Shown: positions 22,271 through 33,835 of the stretch, piece by piece | Numbering within the stretch: the first letter of the stretch is position 1 | Layout: every line of letters starts with the position of its first letter | Assembly (NCBI GenBank): GCA_037954325.1 | Contig: JBBMNZ010000035.1 | Location: forward strand, 1,068,501 to 1,132,500 | Direction of reading: 5' to 3' | Length of the DNA: 64,000 nt | Origin: Fistularia commersonii | Lineage: Eukaryota; Chordata; Actinopteri; Syngnathiformes; Fistulariidae | Notes under the pieces: model-generated | What the model was told of the DNA's origin: nothing | Seen by the model: the letters and a program-made list of their open reading frames with translations, nothing else | Database searches by the model: none | Program-made: the position numbers and the translations under genes

Positions 22271-23700
22271 GAAAAATAATAAATATAATTTTATTTAATA
22301 TTTCAAGCTCACAAAAATCTTCCAACTTAGAACTAAAAAAAGGAATTAACACAAATAAAATACACTTCGGTTTAATATTCATACAGGCGGCAGGGTTCGG
22401 ATAGGGAGGCGCCAGGCGCCACGTACCTCGCCGTTTAGCTCAAGATCGCGCCGAAAGGCGAAGTTTCGCTTGAAAGATTTGTTTTTGGTGTCGGACGGGC
22501 CGGCGGAGGAGAGGCGAGGGAGCAGAAGTTGAAGTGAAAGGATCGGCTTTGAGCGGGAATACATGTAAACTCCGATTCTGGGGAAGCCTTGTCGAGTCCG
22601 GTTAATTTTTGGGAAAAATATAACTCGCATAAACCTCGGGGTATTTTCGGCTCACGCCGCGGCAGGTTGTTTTATTGACTCGAACGAGAATCTCAAACAT
22701 CCTAAATCTTGGCTTCAGACGGTTAAACCCTCCTCGCCGGGGGAAGATGGCGGCGAGGATTCCCGGTTCCCATCTGACCGACTGGAGGAGCTTCGAAGAG
22801 CTTCGTGATTCTCCTTCGTGATTCCGTCCAGATTGACGCTCAACTCTGCTTCGGAAAATATAATCCTCGAATCGAGCTGGAGTTTAGCGCAAAGTCTCCC
22901 GCCGGTGAACTTCTTCTGTTACTTTCCATTTTCTTGCTAGCGCTCCGTGTTTCCGATCCGCGGACTCTCCAAGTAGCGTTAGCTTGTTAGCTAGCTAGAA
23001 GGCAGCAGTAAAGATGGGGATCAGTGGAGGAATCTGCAGATTTCGGGCCTGAAGGGTGAACTTCTCAGCTTCTGGATGGATGGATGGGTCTCTAGAAGGT
23101 GCTGGAGCAGCTGGGGTTAGCATCCAGAGGCTGCTAGCGACTACCGCTACTTCATTGTGCGGCTAAATCCTGTTAGCGCCTGGCTTTCGGCCCTGCGGGT
23201 TTGGCACCTGAGGAGGCTGCAGATGTGGTTTTCTGAGGTTCCCTCCCCTCCCGTCATCTGTTTGGTCTGATCTCACTCGGGGACTTTTGGTCGACTCGTG
23301 GATGTCGACAATAGCGGCGGCGCGAAAAGATGAAAGGAACAGCTGTCGCGGCTAATGATTAGCAACGGAAGACATGAAGGAACAACCGGGTCGTGTGATG
23401 TTGCGACTCAGTCTTTGTATGTTTATCTGAGTAGCGCCTCACGCTGAGCCGGGGAAATGCTAATAGCTTTCGGGACACCGACGGAAGTTTCGGGCAAACG
23501 ATCCTTTTTGGTTTTAAAGCGATTAAAAACCTGCTGGCTGTCCGTTTTAGAGGCGGCAGCCATATCGTTCTTCTCCGGTATGAGGATTTGATTGGCCTGC
23601 TGGAAATCGGTGTGACTTTGGATCAAACTATTACTTGCTCCTGGAAGTCGACTTTATCCTGAACGGTAGCTAGACTTGAATTTCTTTACTTGAAGACGTT
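22271..23700. other. single-copy, partly CpG-rich sequence
   Basis: Unique DNA with a CpG-containing core at 22390-22980 and a YY1-type site listed separately. The short plus frame 22805-22990 is not recognised. No gene is supported. The composition would suit a promoter or 5' exon, but nothing proves one. Confidence 0.45.
22744..22754 (+). promoter_or_regulatory. candidate YY1 site
   Basis: AAGATGGCGGC is an exact match to the extended YY1 core, often found just downstream of transcription starts in CpG-rich vertebrate promoters. It lies in CpG-containing unique sequence. Confidence 0.4.
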
Positions 23701-23704
23701 TCCT

Positions 23705-24150
23705 AACCCTCATATAGATATTTTATTTTATCTATTTTTTAATGATTATCATTATTTTTTGATTATTGTATTAATTTATTTGATATTTTATTTGTTTTTC
23801 CAAATTATTTTATTTATTTATTTTTTATTGTTTTTTTTTTCAAATTATTTTATCTATTTATTTTTTTATTATTTTATTTGTTTTTTCGCATTATTTGATT
23901 TCTTTATTATTATTTTATTTGATTTTTTTCAAATTATTTTTTCTATTAATCTTTTATTATTTTATTCATTATTTCAATTTTTTATTTATTTAACTTTAAT
24001 TGTTTTTCCAAATTATTTTATTTATTTATCTTTTCATTATTTTATTTGTTTTTTTTTCACTATCTTATTCATTTTGTTATTATTTTATTTGCTTTTTCAA
24101 ATTATTTCATTTTCTTGATTTGAATTATTATTTCCATTCTTATTTTATTT
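23705..24150 (+). repeat. AT-rich ~45-bp minisatellite, T-rich strand on plus (array 1)
   Basis: Degenerate units of the type CAAATTATTTTATTTATTTA, then TTTTTTATTATTTTATTTGT. The same unit appears on the other strand at 25140-25940 and 28320-28980. A 142-codon Phe/Ile/Leu/Tyr-rich frame is a composition artefact. Confidence 0.9.
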
Positions 24151-25080
24151 TATTAATTTTGGGCGGGTCCAAAAACTAGGTGAAGGGGGATTGTTCTGCT
24201 AATGAGGTTGTGCGGTTATGCTAAGCGTTAGCATAACATCCCCCTTACACCACCTAGCTTCTGCAGTGTTAGGTCCCTAGAGGTCGTTGTCTTCAACACG
24301 GCGTTGTCTTAAAAACAAGCTACATCTCGGTAGCATTTATCCGTTCCCAACCTTTTGTTTTGGTCTCACAACCTTAGACAGGAACCAAACCAAATTTTCC
24401 CCAGTTTTTTCCGATCTTTTTCTTGTTGTCTTGATTTTCGTAATGCCGTCTAACGCCTCCTCTCAGATCTGACCCGTTCGTTTGGAGCGCGCTTGTGGCC
24501 TGGGATCTACGAGTTAGCGTTTTGCTAGTTTGCAACAAGCCCACTCGGGAAGGGGGAGGTGTCTTGTACACCCTTAACTTGTATGCTTTCAAGATGTGTG
24601 AGGTTTATCTCAGTTTCGGGGAAGGTATCCAGGGAACAGAGTTTGCGTGGTTGCAGCATTCGCTTCTGCGTCGGGGATGTTAGCGCTTTAGCTTTAGCCT
24701 TACGTTTTTTCGTCCTCGAATGAAAGTATGCACGAGTTACGGAAATGTAGCTTAACACGGGGAAAACAGCGCCACAAAAGACACAACCACCCCCAGGGAC
24801 GTAACAAGATCAACTCTTCCATTTACAAAACAAACCACCATAACCGAGACCAGCCCAAAAAACCTCGCGGTTCTATCGGGAAACTCCTCCCGGGTCATCG
24901 GGCACAAATCAACGGGTTTTGCTAAAAACCAGCTGCTACCCGGCGAGGAAAAAAGGACGAAGAGGCCGTCTTTGTCCGGCGCCGTTAATCACGCCGTGAA
25001 CGTCACAAGCGTTATTCGGCGCCGAAGGGCAACCGGCGCCAGCAGCGGCAAATTGTGAGCGTGAATGATTTAAAATAAAA
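24151..25080. other. single-copy sequence
   Basis: Unique DNA. At 24975-25025 two CGGCGCCG palindromes face each other about 40 bp apart. No gene, RNA or mobile element is recognised. Confidence 0.5.
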
Positions 25081-25139
25081 AAAATTCACATTTTTAATTT
25101 TAATTTTTTAATTTTTTTTCACAAATTTCTTATTTTTAA

Positions 25140-25940
25140 AAGTGAATAAAACAATTTAAATAATGATAGTAATAATAATAAAATCATTTAAAGAATAAAT
25201 ACAATAATTAAAAATAAAAAAAAATGAAATAATTTGAAAAAAACAAATAAAATAATAAAAAGAAATAAATAAGATAATTTGAAAAAACAAACTTAATAAA
25301 AAAGAAATAAATAAAATAATTTGACAAACGAATAAAATAATAAAAAATAAATAAATAAAAAAATGAAAAAACAAATAAAATAATAAAAAAGCAATAAATG
25401 AAATAATTTGAAAAAAACGAATGTAATAATAAAAAAGAAATACATAAAATAATTTGAAAAACAAATAAAATGATAACGCATAAATAAATGACACAATTTG
25501 AAAAAAAGGAATAAAATAATAAAAAATAAATAGATAAAAAAATAAAAAAAACAAATAAAATAATAAAGCAATAAATATAATGATTTGAAAAAACAAACTT
25601 AAAAAAATTGAAAAAGGAATAAAATAATAAAAAAGAAATAAATAAAATATTTTGAGAAACGAATAAAATAATGAAAAAGCAATAAATAAAAAAATGAAAA
25701 AACAAATAAAATAATAAAAAAGCAATAAACAAAATAATTTGAAAAACAAATGAAATAATAAAAAAGAAAATAATTTGAAAAGGAACAAATAAAATAGTAA
25801 CGAACAAATAAATGACACAATTTGAAAAAAAACGAATAAAATAATAAAAATAAATGAATAAAATGATTTGAAAAAACAAATAAAATAATAAAAAAGAAAT
25901 AGATTAAACAATTAAAACAATTAAAAAATAATAATAATCA
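25140..25940 (-). repeat. AT-rich ~45-bp minisatellite, inverted orientation (array 2)
   Basis: About 17 degenerate units of AAATAATTTGAAAAAACAAA then TAAAATAATAAAAAAGAAAT, the reverse complement of the unit at 23705-24150. Minus-strand frames up to 251 codons are low-complexity artefacts. Confidence 0.9.
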
Positions 25941-26995
25941 CAAAAAATAATGAATATAACAAAATATATGTGTATAAATAAATTACTGTACACAATTTTA
26001 CAATTTGTAAGCAGGTAGGGGGACGAGGGGTTTGCAGGGTTTCCGAGAATGGAGGAGTCGAGCGGCTCTCGGGTCAAAGGTCGTCCTTCTTTTCTCGTTT
26101 TTTTGCAATCAGGCTCGCTCGCCCTTTTTTTATTATTGTTATTATACCGTCGTGACGCTCGTATGGACGACCGCAACGCTTCTATCCAGAATCCCCGAGA
26201 GATAATCGTCTTTTTCATCTTTTCCCCGTCACTCAGAATTCCGTTTTCTATTTTCTCGGTCTGAGACGCTCGCTGTCGTTTTATTTTGTAATTGCCGTCA
26301 TTGTTCGGGATTCAATTGCCGCTAATTGCGGTTCGTCCGACTCTTTCGATTCGGTCCTTTCTTGGATACGAGTTCAAGTATCTCGGCTTCTTGTTCACAA
26401 GAGAGCAAGAGATGGAGGCCCTGCAGAAGAAGGAGGTCAGAAGATACTTCCTCCAGGACTTTGCATCTTCGTTCCTCCGGACTGGACAAGCGCTCGTTCC
26501 TCACCGTCACCCAAGCATGCAGCTCCTGCATCTCCACCACCTCTTTATCTCACATCAAGAACCTCATAATAGAGTCTATTATCTTTAAGATACAGTAAAC
26601 TACTGTATTAACCATCCTAATATATTACAATGGAATTTTTGCTTAATTACTGAAACCAGAACAGGCTTAAGAAAATAATAAAAACTAAAAAAAAAATATC
26701 AGGCTTCTATATCTTTATCTTTATTCATTTTAATTGTAACCTAAATCTTTTCATCACAGACCATCAAGGCCAACACCTAAAACAAAAAATATCTCTTTCA
26801 ACTTTGAACAGACCATCAGTAAATAAAATGATATTTATCCATAAATTGTTAAAACTGACAAGAAGGACTGGTATAATACTGGTGAAATAATAATCATATT
26901 ATTAAATAATAATATATAAATAATAATATATAATAATAAATAATAATATTATTAAATAATATATTATTATTAAATAATAAAAAATTAAAAACGGC
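25941..26995. other. mostly single-copy sequence, AT-rich at the end
   Basis: Unique DNA containing the short LINE-like fragment listed separately. An AATAATATTATT-type low-complexity run lies at 26885-26990. No gene. Confidence 0.5.
26365..26440 (+). mobile_element. short LINE reverse-transcriptase-like remnant
   Basis: In frame from about 26368 the translation reads EFKYLGFLFTREQEMEA. This matches the FKYLG-(V)-LFT-(S)-(E)G-x-ME segment that follows the reverse-transcriptase core in common fish LINEs. Similarity fades after about 25 codons. It may be a remnant of the same family whose C-terminal piece lies at 36850-37090. It is short, so the match could be partly fortuitous. Confidence 0.4.
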
Positions 26996-27310
26996 CACAT
27001 AAAATGCCGACACTTCAAGCCCCGAGTATCGCCAATGTCGCGGACGGCGGCGCCCCTTCTATCGCTTAGCAACAGCTTAGCTTAGCTTCCTGCTCCACAT
27101 CGGGAACTCCCGCCCCCGGCGCCGGCTGCTCTCCTATTGGCCGCGCGTAGATGTTGTCACGGCGTTTTGACGCTCGGATTAAAAATGTTTTAAATCGAGC
27201 GTCAAGGCGTCAAACGCCACCCTTGCGCGACAGACTTGCGCTCTGTCGCTAACGTCGCACATACACAATGAACGCCACCTAGCGCTTGACGCGTTCAACG
27301 ATTAGCACCT
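26996..27310. promoter_or_regulatory. CpG-rich, promoter-like block
   Basis: GC- and CpG-rich island in an AT-rich setting. It holds a GC-box core (CCCGCCCC, 27110-27117), an inverted CCAAT box (CTATTGGCC near 27134-27142) and four TGACGC/GCGTCA motifs (27168, 27199, 27207, 27287). An inverted repeat at 27167-27205 pairs TTGACGCTCG with CGAGCGTCAA. No exon is recognised on either side. Promoter function is inferred from composition and motifs. Confidence 0.3.
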
Positions 27311-27329
27311 TTAGCGGTACGTGCGCTGC

Positions 27330-27435
27330 AAAACGGGCCGGCGGGCCAGATGTAATACATATTTGAAATCATCTCGCGGGCCAAATATAATTGTAGTGCG
27401 GGCCAAAATTGGCCCGCGGGCCTGAGTTTGACATG
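27330..27435. mobile_element. hAT-like terminal fragment
   Basis: CGGGCCAGATGTAATACAT, GCGGGCCAAATATAATTGT and the closing TTGGCCCGCGGGCC, TGAGTTTGACATG are the signature end of vertebrate Charlie/hAT-type non-autonomous elements. Only about 105 bp is present and no partner terminus is visible. Confidence 0.6.
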
Positions 27436-28318
27436 TTTGTAATAGAAGGTGGTCGGCGGGAAGGTGGAGCCAGAAAAACAACATTTCGGGGACTTTTTGA
27501 TGTCGCCTCCGTCGGGTCAGCGAGCCTCGCAAAGACGTTTTTTTCTTTTTCACCGCCGCAAAAAAGAACCTTTTTGATCCCGACCTTCCTCCTCCTCCTC
27601 CTCCTCCGACACCGCGGGACAGATTATTTCCGGGCTTGTTGGCTCTTCCTCACTCAAAGTCGAGTAAAGCTCTTTTTACATGAACCTTGTTTGATTCCCC
27701 GCCGCCGTTTCCACGAATAAACCCAATTAAATGATTTTTTTTTTTTTCATGTTTGCAGGTCGAGCGGCAAAACGGAGAGACGGATGTAACATCCTCCTCC
27801 TTCCTCCGCCTCCCGACGCTGCTAATTCTAGTAGCGCCGCAGGAAACGGTGCCCCCTTTTAATAAGTCTGGGGGGGAAAACAAGAAAACGGATTTTGTTG
27901 TTGTTTTCTTTTACTGTAGTTTAGGAAAGAAAAGGAGTCCCGGATTTAAACGGGGGGTTCAATTTTTTTTGGGGGGGCGTTGGAGTTTCCTGTCGTCACA
28001 ACGTGACCGTCGATTCGGCGCTAGCTCCACGAACGTTAGCGATATTACACGATGAATTCGTACTGTAAAGAGCGCCAGAGGGTCCGCTTGGGGGTTGGGA
28101 AGCTTCTGGAAACACAAACATCATATTTATACCTTCTTGAGATGCGACCAATTAGCTTTGTCAGTTAAAACTCAACCCATGTGGGTGAAGCTAACTGCTA
28201 ATGGAGGCTACCTGTTGCTAACCTAAGGGGAAAAGTCCCAAAGCCTACCAGAGTTTCATTAAAATTCAATGTATCTGAACCCCATCCTTTGTCTGGGGGT
28301 CCAGCAGTGATCTGGGGT
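27436..28318. other. single-copy sequence
   Basis: Unique DNA with CTC (27588-27608), T-run (27737-27748) and G-run (27869-27877, 27970-27977) tracts. Frames on both strands up to 103 codons are unrecognised. No gene. Confidence 0.5.
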
Positions 28319-28319
28319 C

Positions 28320-28980
28320 AATGATTAAAATAAAAAAATAAATGGAGTAAAAGAAAAAAAAAATCAATAAAATAATTATAATTAAGGAAATTAAATAATT
28401 TGAAAAAGCAAATAAAATGATAACAGAAAATAAAATAATGAAAAAAAAGAAATAAAATAATAAAAAAATAAATAAATAAAATAATTTGAAATAATGAAAA
28501 AAATATAAAAAAAATAATAAAATAATTTGAAAAACAAATAAAATAATAAAAAAGCAATAAATAAACTAATTAAAAAGAATGAATAAAATAAAAAGAAATA
28601 AATAAAATAATTTGAAATAATGAAAAAAATATTTAAAAAGAAATAAATAAAATAATTTGAAATAATGAATAAAATAATAAAAAAGAAATAAATAAAATAA
28701 TTTGTAAAAGCAAATAAAATAATAAAAATAATAAAATAATGAAAAAACGAAATAAAATAAAATAAAATAACAAAAAAGCAATAAATAAAATAATTTAAAG
28801 AAAAAAACAAATACAATAATAAAAAGGAAATAAATAAAATAATTTGAAATAACAAATGAAATAATAAAAAAGAAATAAATAAAATGATTAGAAAAACATA
28901 TATAATAATATCAAATAAATATATAAAATAATTAAAAGATATTTTAACAAATAAGATAATTAAAATAGATAAAATAATTT
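28320..28980 (-). repeat. AT-rich ~45-bp minisatellite, inverted orientation (array 3)
   Basis: Same unit and orientation as 25140-25940. Ends abruptly at TTTGTCTGGGGGTCC (28978). The phrase GTCTGGGGGTCC also occurs just before the array (28292-28303), so the array sits between two copies of a short flank. Confidence 0.9.
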
Positions 28981-30780
28981 GTCTGGGGGTCCGGCAGGTC
29001 CACCTCCAGCTCCTCAGAAGGTTTCTGAGATGTCCAATCAGGGGCAGCGCTGGGTTGGTTAGCGCTCGCGGCTATTGTTCCGGTTCTGATTCTGTCAGTC
29101 AATGCTAATGTTTAGCGCTTCTCCTGCGAATTCCTCGCCGTTTCCGTTCTGTATTCACTCGACACTTTCGCGGAAACCGTCGTCGAGGTCGTTAGCATTC
29201 GTGTCGCCGCGCGTCGGACGACGGAGTGAAGCCGTGCACGTCTAAACCCCCCCCCCCCCCGCGCATCGCGGCGGCAAATCAAGATACGATTTGATGTCAC
29301 TTTATTATTTTTTTTTCCTTTGCCCCTGAATTTTACATTAATTTTAATTTCCTGCCGTGCGCCGCCTCCTTATCGCCTCCACTCCAGCATTAAAAATCCA
29401 CTTAAATAAAAGTTCCAAGTTCTTTGCTCTCCTTTCATTAGCAGATAGCGCTCCAACCCCCGCTTTCATCACCTCGCAGCCCCATTAGCATGACGGCCTC
29501 GTCCACGTGTCATTAGCCGACACCATGTGTAATTTCCCCGAGACGAGTGACGCGGCGGCGGCGGCGGCGGCGGCCTGTGTTTCAAACATGCACGGCCGCC
29601 CAAATTGGTCTTTTAAGCCGGCGCTACGCACTCTCCTCGGTCACCATCACCAGAAAACGCAGCGTCAGGAAGTGATTCAGAAAATGTAAGAAGCGAGCTA
29701 CATTAAGATTTATATTTCCCGCGGCTTCTGCTGCGCCTCTGGAAAGGAGTTGAGAACTTTAGGAGTTTGAATCCTGGACTTCCCGGATCATCCCGCTTGA
29801 GTTTCCGTCCGGAGACCTCGTAGTCCCTCGTCAAGTCTGCAGGTTTTCCATGCGATGCTAACGCCAGTGGAGTCCGTGGTGGACTTGCTGCTCCGCCTGT
29901 GGGGATCCAGAGAAGGCTACAAGTGCAGGAGTAGCGGTGCTAACTCTTAGCAAGTAGCGAGTTGAGCTCGGTGACGAGTTCTCCGGCTAGTCGGACGCCA
30001 GCGGTGGAGTACCGGAACAGGTGCCGAAGAAGTAGAAGTAGGTACCAGGTACCGTTCCTCAGGGACGCCCAAAAAGAACCCCGTCGGTGAGGTCCTTGTT
30101 TCAGGTGAAGTTGGTCAATGGAGAAGCTACTCGGCCAATCGGGTGATTCTCCTCTGGACTCGGAGACCGAGCTCGTTAGCTTCGATGGGACTATCAGCAG
30201 GAAACGGGATGCTATGCTCTTCCCCGAGTAGCCCGAGACGGACAAATCGTCAGTGGCGTCTCCGTTAGCGGGCGCCGGAGGATTCAGACAAGAGGACTCC
30301 GGTTTTTTCGGAATATCAGGCTAATTAGCCTTAATTGCGGTGCGGTTCAGAACCCGGCGGCGGCGTTTCTCCAGGAGCGAGCAAAACAAGCACTTTGATT
30401 ACAAATAAAATCCTTGATTAATCGCGGAACACGACTCTCGTCGGGGTGTTTTTTTCCAGAAGACGTATTAAAAACAAAAGGGGAACCCGGTGGGTTTGGG
30501 AGCCGGGGTCGTCTTATTGCCCCATGAAATCCGAGGCGGGGGCAAATTACAGATCATTTTATAGCTTTTGTATTTGCGTGTGTGCGCCGCGGGTAATTAC
30601 CCAGTCGGCAGCGGAGGGCGGTTCGCAATTTTCAGCTCAGCTGAGGAGCTCGCCGCCGGCCTGTCAATCACCTCATGACATGTCGCCCTGAGTTTTTACG
30701 CCCTGTTAGAAGCCGTGAGCTTAATTCATTCGTTATGAGGCGACGGAGCCGGCGAGAGGCGGGGTTTTAACCGGACGGAG
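28981..30780. other. single-copy sequence, candidate regulatory island
   Basis: Unique DNA with a C-run (29247-29260) and a (CGG)n tract (29552-29573). TAAT/ATTA-core sites and mixed CpG content occur at 29390-29660 and 30310-30690 (for example TGCGGGTAATTACCC-like sequence near 30590-30602, and CTAATTAGCCTTAATTGCGG near 30321-30340). No gene is recognised. Confidence 0.4.
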
Positions 30781-31160
30781 GTCGCCTGTCAATCACGGGG
30801 GGCCACGTAAGGACATCTGACCCTTCACCCCTGTGGACATTGGAGGCTTCGATGCACCCACGGACTGGTTTTGGTGTTTCGGAGGAAGACGGAGAACCTG
30901 AAGACAATACGGGCAGAAGAACATGGAGACGCCTCACAGAGGAATCCGAGTTGGACAGCAGATCCGAGAATCCAGACAAACCTATAACCTCATGTCTAGA
31001 CAACTGAACTCGCTGCTTGTTTTTGGGCCATGGGAGTAAGACGGAGAACCCTGAGGAACCTCACTCAGAGCATACAGACTGCATGCAGAAAGGGGGGAAT
31101 CCAACCGCGGACCTTTCTTGCTGTGAGGCGAAGGTGCTAACCCTGTAGCTCATTAACCTT
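30780..31160 (-). mobile_element. teleost retroelement tail, two minus-strand copies
   Basis: The first (about 30780-30960) begins CGCCTGTCAATCAC, passes GGAGGAAGACGGAGAACC and AGAACATGGAGACGCC. The second (about 31020-31155) shows ACGGAGAACCCTGAGGAACC, then GACCTTTCTTGCTGTGAGGC and GTGCTAACCCTGTAGCTCAT, the characteristic end of the body of this repeat. Both are degenerate. Confidence 0.65.
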
Positions 31161-31164
31161 CTCA

Positions 31165-31345
31165 TGCACACATCCTACAGAAGCATACAACTCTTCACCC
31201 CACCCTCTGATCCACACGTCCTACAGAAGCATACAACTCTTCACCCCAGCCTCTGATCCTCACGTCCTACAGAAGCATACAACTCTTCACCCCACTCTCT
31301 GATCCACACGTGCTACAGAAGCATACAACTCTTCACCCCACCCTC
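31165..31345 (-). repeat. 46-bp minisatellite, CCTACAGAAGCATACAACTC type
   Basis: Four units with starts at 31174, 31220, 31266 and 31312, exactly 46 bp apart. Each unit includes CACCCTCTCATTCACACG-like sequence, the complement of the GTGAATGAGAGGGTG motif of the retroelement tail. Related arrays lie at 33385-33835 (same strand) and 35165-35640 (opposite strand). Confidence 0.95.
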
Positions 31346-31535
31346 TCATTCAGACATCTTGACAATGTTCCTCCCAAAACACCTGCATGTTTTTTGGAAC
31401 TGTGGGAGGAACCCAGAGAACCCTGAGGATCCCCACACAGACTCCATACAGGAAGGCCTCCTGTGGGAATCCAACCTGAGACCTTCTCGCCGTGGAGGGG
31501 AAGCACTAACAGATGCCCCCAGAGCACAACTGCGG
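31346..31535 (-). mobile_element. teleost retroelement body, minus strand
   Basis: Directly follows the 46-bp array. It reads CACCTGCATGTTTTTTGGAA, CTGTGGGAGGAACCCAGAGA, ACCCTGAGGA, ACTCCATACAGGAAGGCC, GAATCCAACCTGAGACCTTC and TCGCCGTGGAGGGGAAGCAC. This is the usual order of the common teleost repeat, so array plus body form one minus-strand copy whose tail motif has been amplified. Confidence 0.75.
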
Positions 31536-31939
31536 CCATGTTGGAGCCTCTTCAGGAGTACTTGGAGGTACGACGGCGTCAAAAGAAGGCACATCTGACT
31601 TGTGACAAAATGACAAAACGACCTTGCAGCCTTCATTAAAGTTTGCTCTCAAAAGAAGAACACGCCTCGATTTCAGAGCCATCAGGAGGAACGTCACCTT
31701 TTCTGCCAGAGAGCGGTAAGGAGGGTGAATAGAACACGACGAGCGGCATTTACGCTCCGCTGGAAAAGTTCCGCCGCCATTACGGGTTGTTTTCTGAAAT
31801 GAAAAGAACGAGACGAGGCTCTGAAGGACCTCTCTTGCTCAAGCAGAAGGTCACCAGTCAGATGGAAGACCTTCAACGGGGCTGGTGAAATAATGAGTTG
31901 TGTTCAGAGTAAACATGAAGAAGGTGGAATGAAATCCAG
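31536..31939. other. single-copy sequence
   Basis: No recognised gene, repeat or RNA. Short unrecognised frames on both strands. Confidence 0.5.
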
Positions 31940-32260
31940 GCTTTGGTCGGGATGAGAGGCGGGGTTTGGTCAGCTGTCAATCACAAGGTCAGCTGTCAAT
32001 CACAGCTTGTACAAAAGGAGACACCCGATCTTCTCGCGTCTTCAGTGAACCTTCTGATTTTGGACAGTGAGGAACCTGGAGAACCTACATGCAGAACCCA
32101 GGAAAACGCTGGATGAGAACCATGAACCTTCTGGCCGTTGTGCCACTGTGGGAGGATGACGGAGAACCTGGAGAACCAGGCAGAAGAACCTAGAGAACCC
32201 AGTCAGGGTAACACAGGATTACAACCCTGGACCTCCATAATGTGAAGTTACAGTTTGAAC
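31940..32260 (-). mobile_element. teleost retroelement tail, minus strand
   Basis: GAGGCGGGGTTTGGTCAGCTG, two CAGCTGTCAATCACA motifs (31971 and 31990 regions), then GAGAACC-rich sequence, CCACTGTGGGAGGATGACGG and CAGGATTACAACCCTGGACC. Two exact complements of TGATTGACAG lie in the tail. Confidence 0.65.
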
Positions 32261-33380
32261 TAAGAACCTAGTGGGACCAAAAGTAGGAGAACATGGTGAG
32301 AACCAGACTCCAGTTCCAACCACTGATTTCGGACCATCGTAGAACAACGGCGGACCCAGAGAGAAACTGGACCACGTGGACCAAACCAGGAACCTCCAGG
32401 AGACACGTTCAAGTCGTGCCCCTCTGGAGGGACGAGCTTCCAGCAATGCAACCTTCAGAAAACGGAGAACCCGGGAAGCACCAGGAGAACCTGAAGACTC
32501 CACTCAACTTTGAGCATCTCCATTGGAGCTTCTGCTTCCGTGGCGTCCTTACCGTCCACCTCCATCTTCTTGCTTCTTGCTCCGTGGAACCCCGAAGCTC
32601 AGCTCAGGCACCTCAGAGGCGATGGAGTCCTCCGACCTGGAGGTCTGTCAGACCTGATCCGCTGTGGCGTCTGTCGAAAAAATTGCGTCGGCGCCCCACG
32701 CTCCTCTGCGGCGGTGACACATTTCCACCGAAGTAGCTCATGAATTACGTATGGCTGCGGTTTCCCGTTGTTGTCGCGGGGCGGAGGTGGGTCATGATGC
32801 GCCGCGAAGGCTCAGACGTTCAAACGGTAGATGCGTTGACACTCGGATCTTCGCCACCCGGCCCTCCTAATTAGACCTTTTCAGTCGTTAAACTGAATTT
32901 CCGCCGCTTCCCCGCGCACCCGTCAGCTCCCGTTTCCTTCGGGCTCCAGGGGGGGCGACTCGGATTGGGGATTCCTGCCGTGTACCCCCGCCCCCACGCC
33001 GCGTTCCCCACAAAGAGAACAGCGGGCCTGAGGGCATCAGGCGGCTCCGCTGGCTCAATAATTCATGGCTTGTCATTGTGAATCACCGCACACTCCGCCG
33101 GCGCAATTACCGAGATCATTTGCTCGACGAAACCCCTGCTAAACGCCGCCCCCGCCGTTTGTCACAACAATAATTAAGCGTTTCACACTGATCCGGCCAC
33201 CTGTGGTTGACGGGGCCGACCAGACAGCGCGATCGTATTGGTGCCGTCAAACAGGAAGTGCCGCTCAACAGGGTGGTGGTGGTGGAAGCTTTGGGTGCCA
33301 ATGAAAATGTTACAGTCTTGGATGGTTTGACTGGCGGGTCAATCACCTCTCCGGGTGAATTTCACGTCCGCCCCGCAGGT
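32261..33380. other. single-copy sequence, candidate regulatory island
   Basis: Starts with more GAGAACC-type degenerate repeat (to about 32480), then unique DNA. The stretch 32730-33190 combines CpG blocks with homeobox-like cores (CATGAATTACGTATGG, ACAACAATAATTAAGCG) and no low complexity. A 147-codon frame at 32293-32736 is not recognised. No gene. Confidence 0.4.
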
Positions 33381-33384
33381 TGGT

Positions 33385-33835
33385 TTCTACAGAAGCATAC
33401 GACTCTTCACCCCACCCTTTCATCCACACGTCCTACAGGAGCATACAACTCTTCCCTCCACCATCCAATCCACACGTCCTACGGAAGCATACAACTCTTC
33501 ACCCCAGCCTCTAATTCACACGTCCTACAGAAGCATACAACTCTTCAGCCCCACCCTCTCATCCACACTTTCTACAGAAGCATACAACTCTTCACCCCAC
33601 CCTTTCATCCACACGTCCTACAGAAGCATACAACTCTTCACCCCACCCTCTCATCCACACGTCCTACAGAAGCATACAACTCTTCCCTGCACCATCCAAT
33701 CCACACGTCCTACAGAAGCATACAACTCTTCACCCCACCCTCTCATCCACACGTTCTACAGAAGCATACAACTCTTCACCCCACCCTCTGATCCACACGT
33801 CCTAAAGAAGCACGCAACTTTTCACTCCACCCTCT
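33385..33835 (-). repeat. 46-bp minisatellite, CTACAGAAGCATACAACTC type
   Basis: About ten units of 46 bp (first starts 33386 and 33432). Variants include TTCTACAG, CCTACGG and CCTAAAG starts. Frames of 186-194 codons across it are repeat artefacts. Confidence 0.95.

Noticed and set aside
25156..25911. 251-codon minus-strand frame rich in Phe, Ile, Tyr and Leu, resembling a multi-pass membrane protein
   Set aside because: It is the translation of the AAATAATTTG/AATAAA minisatellite. The hydrophobicity comes from T-rich codons, and several overlapping frames look the same.
27272..27286. Second CTCF-like motif on the minus strand (AGGTGGCGT)
   Set aside because: Three mismatches to the 14-base core; too weak to report as a site.
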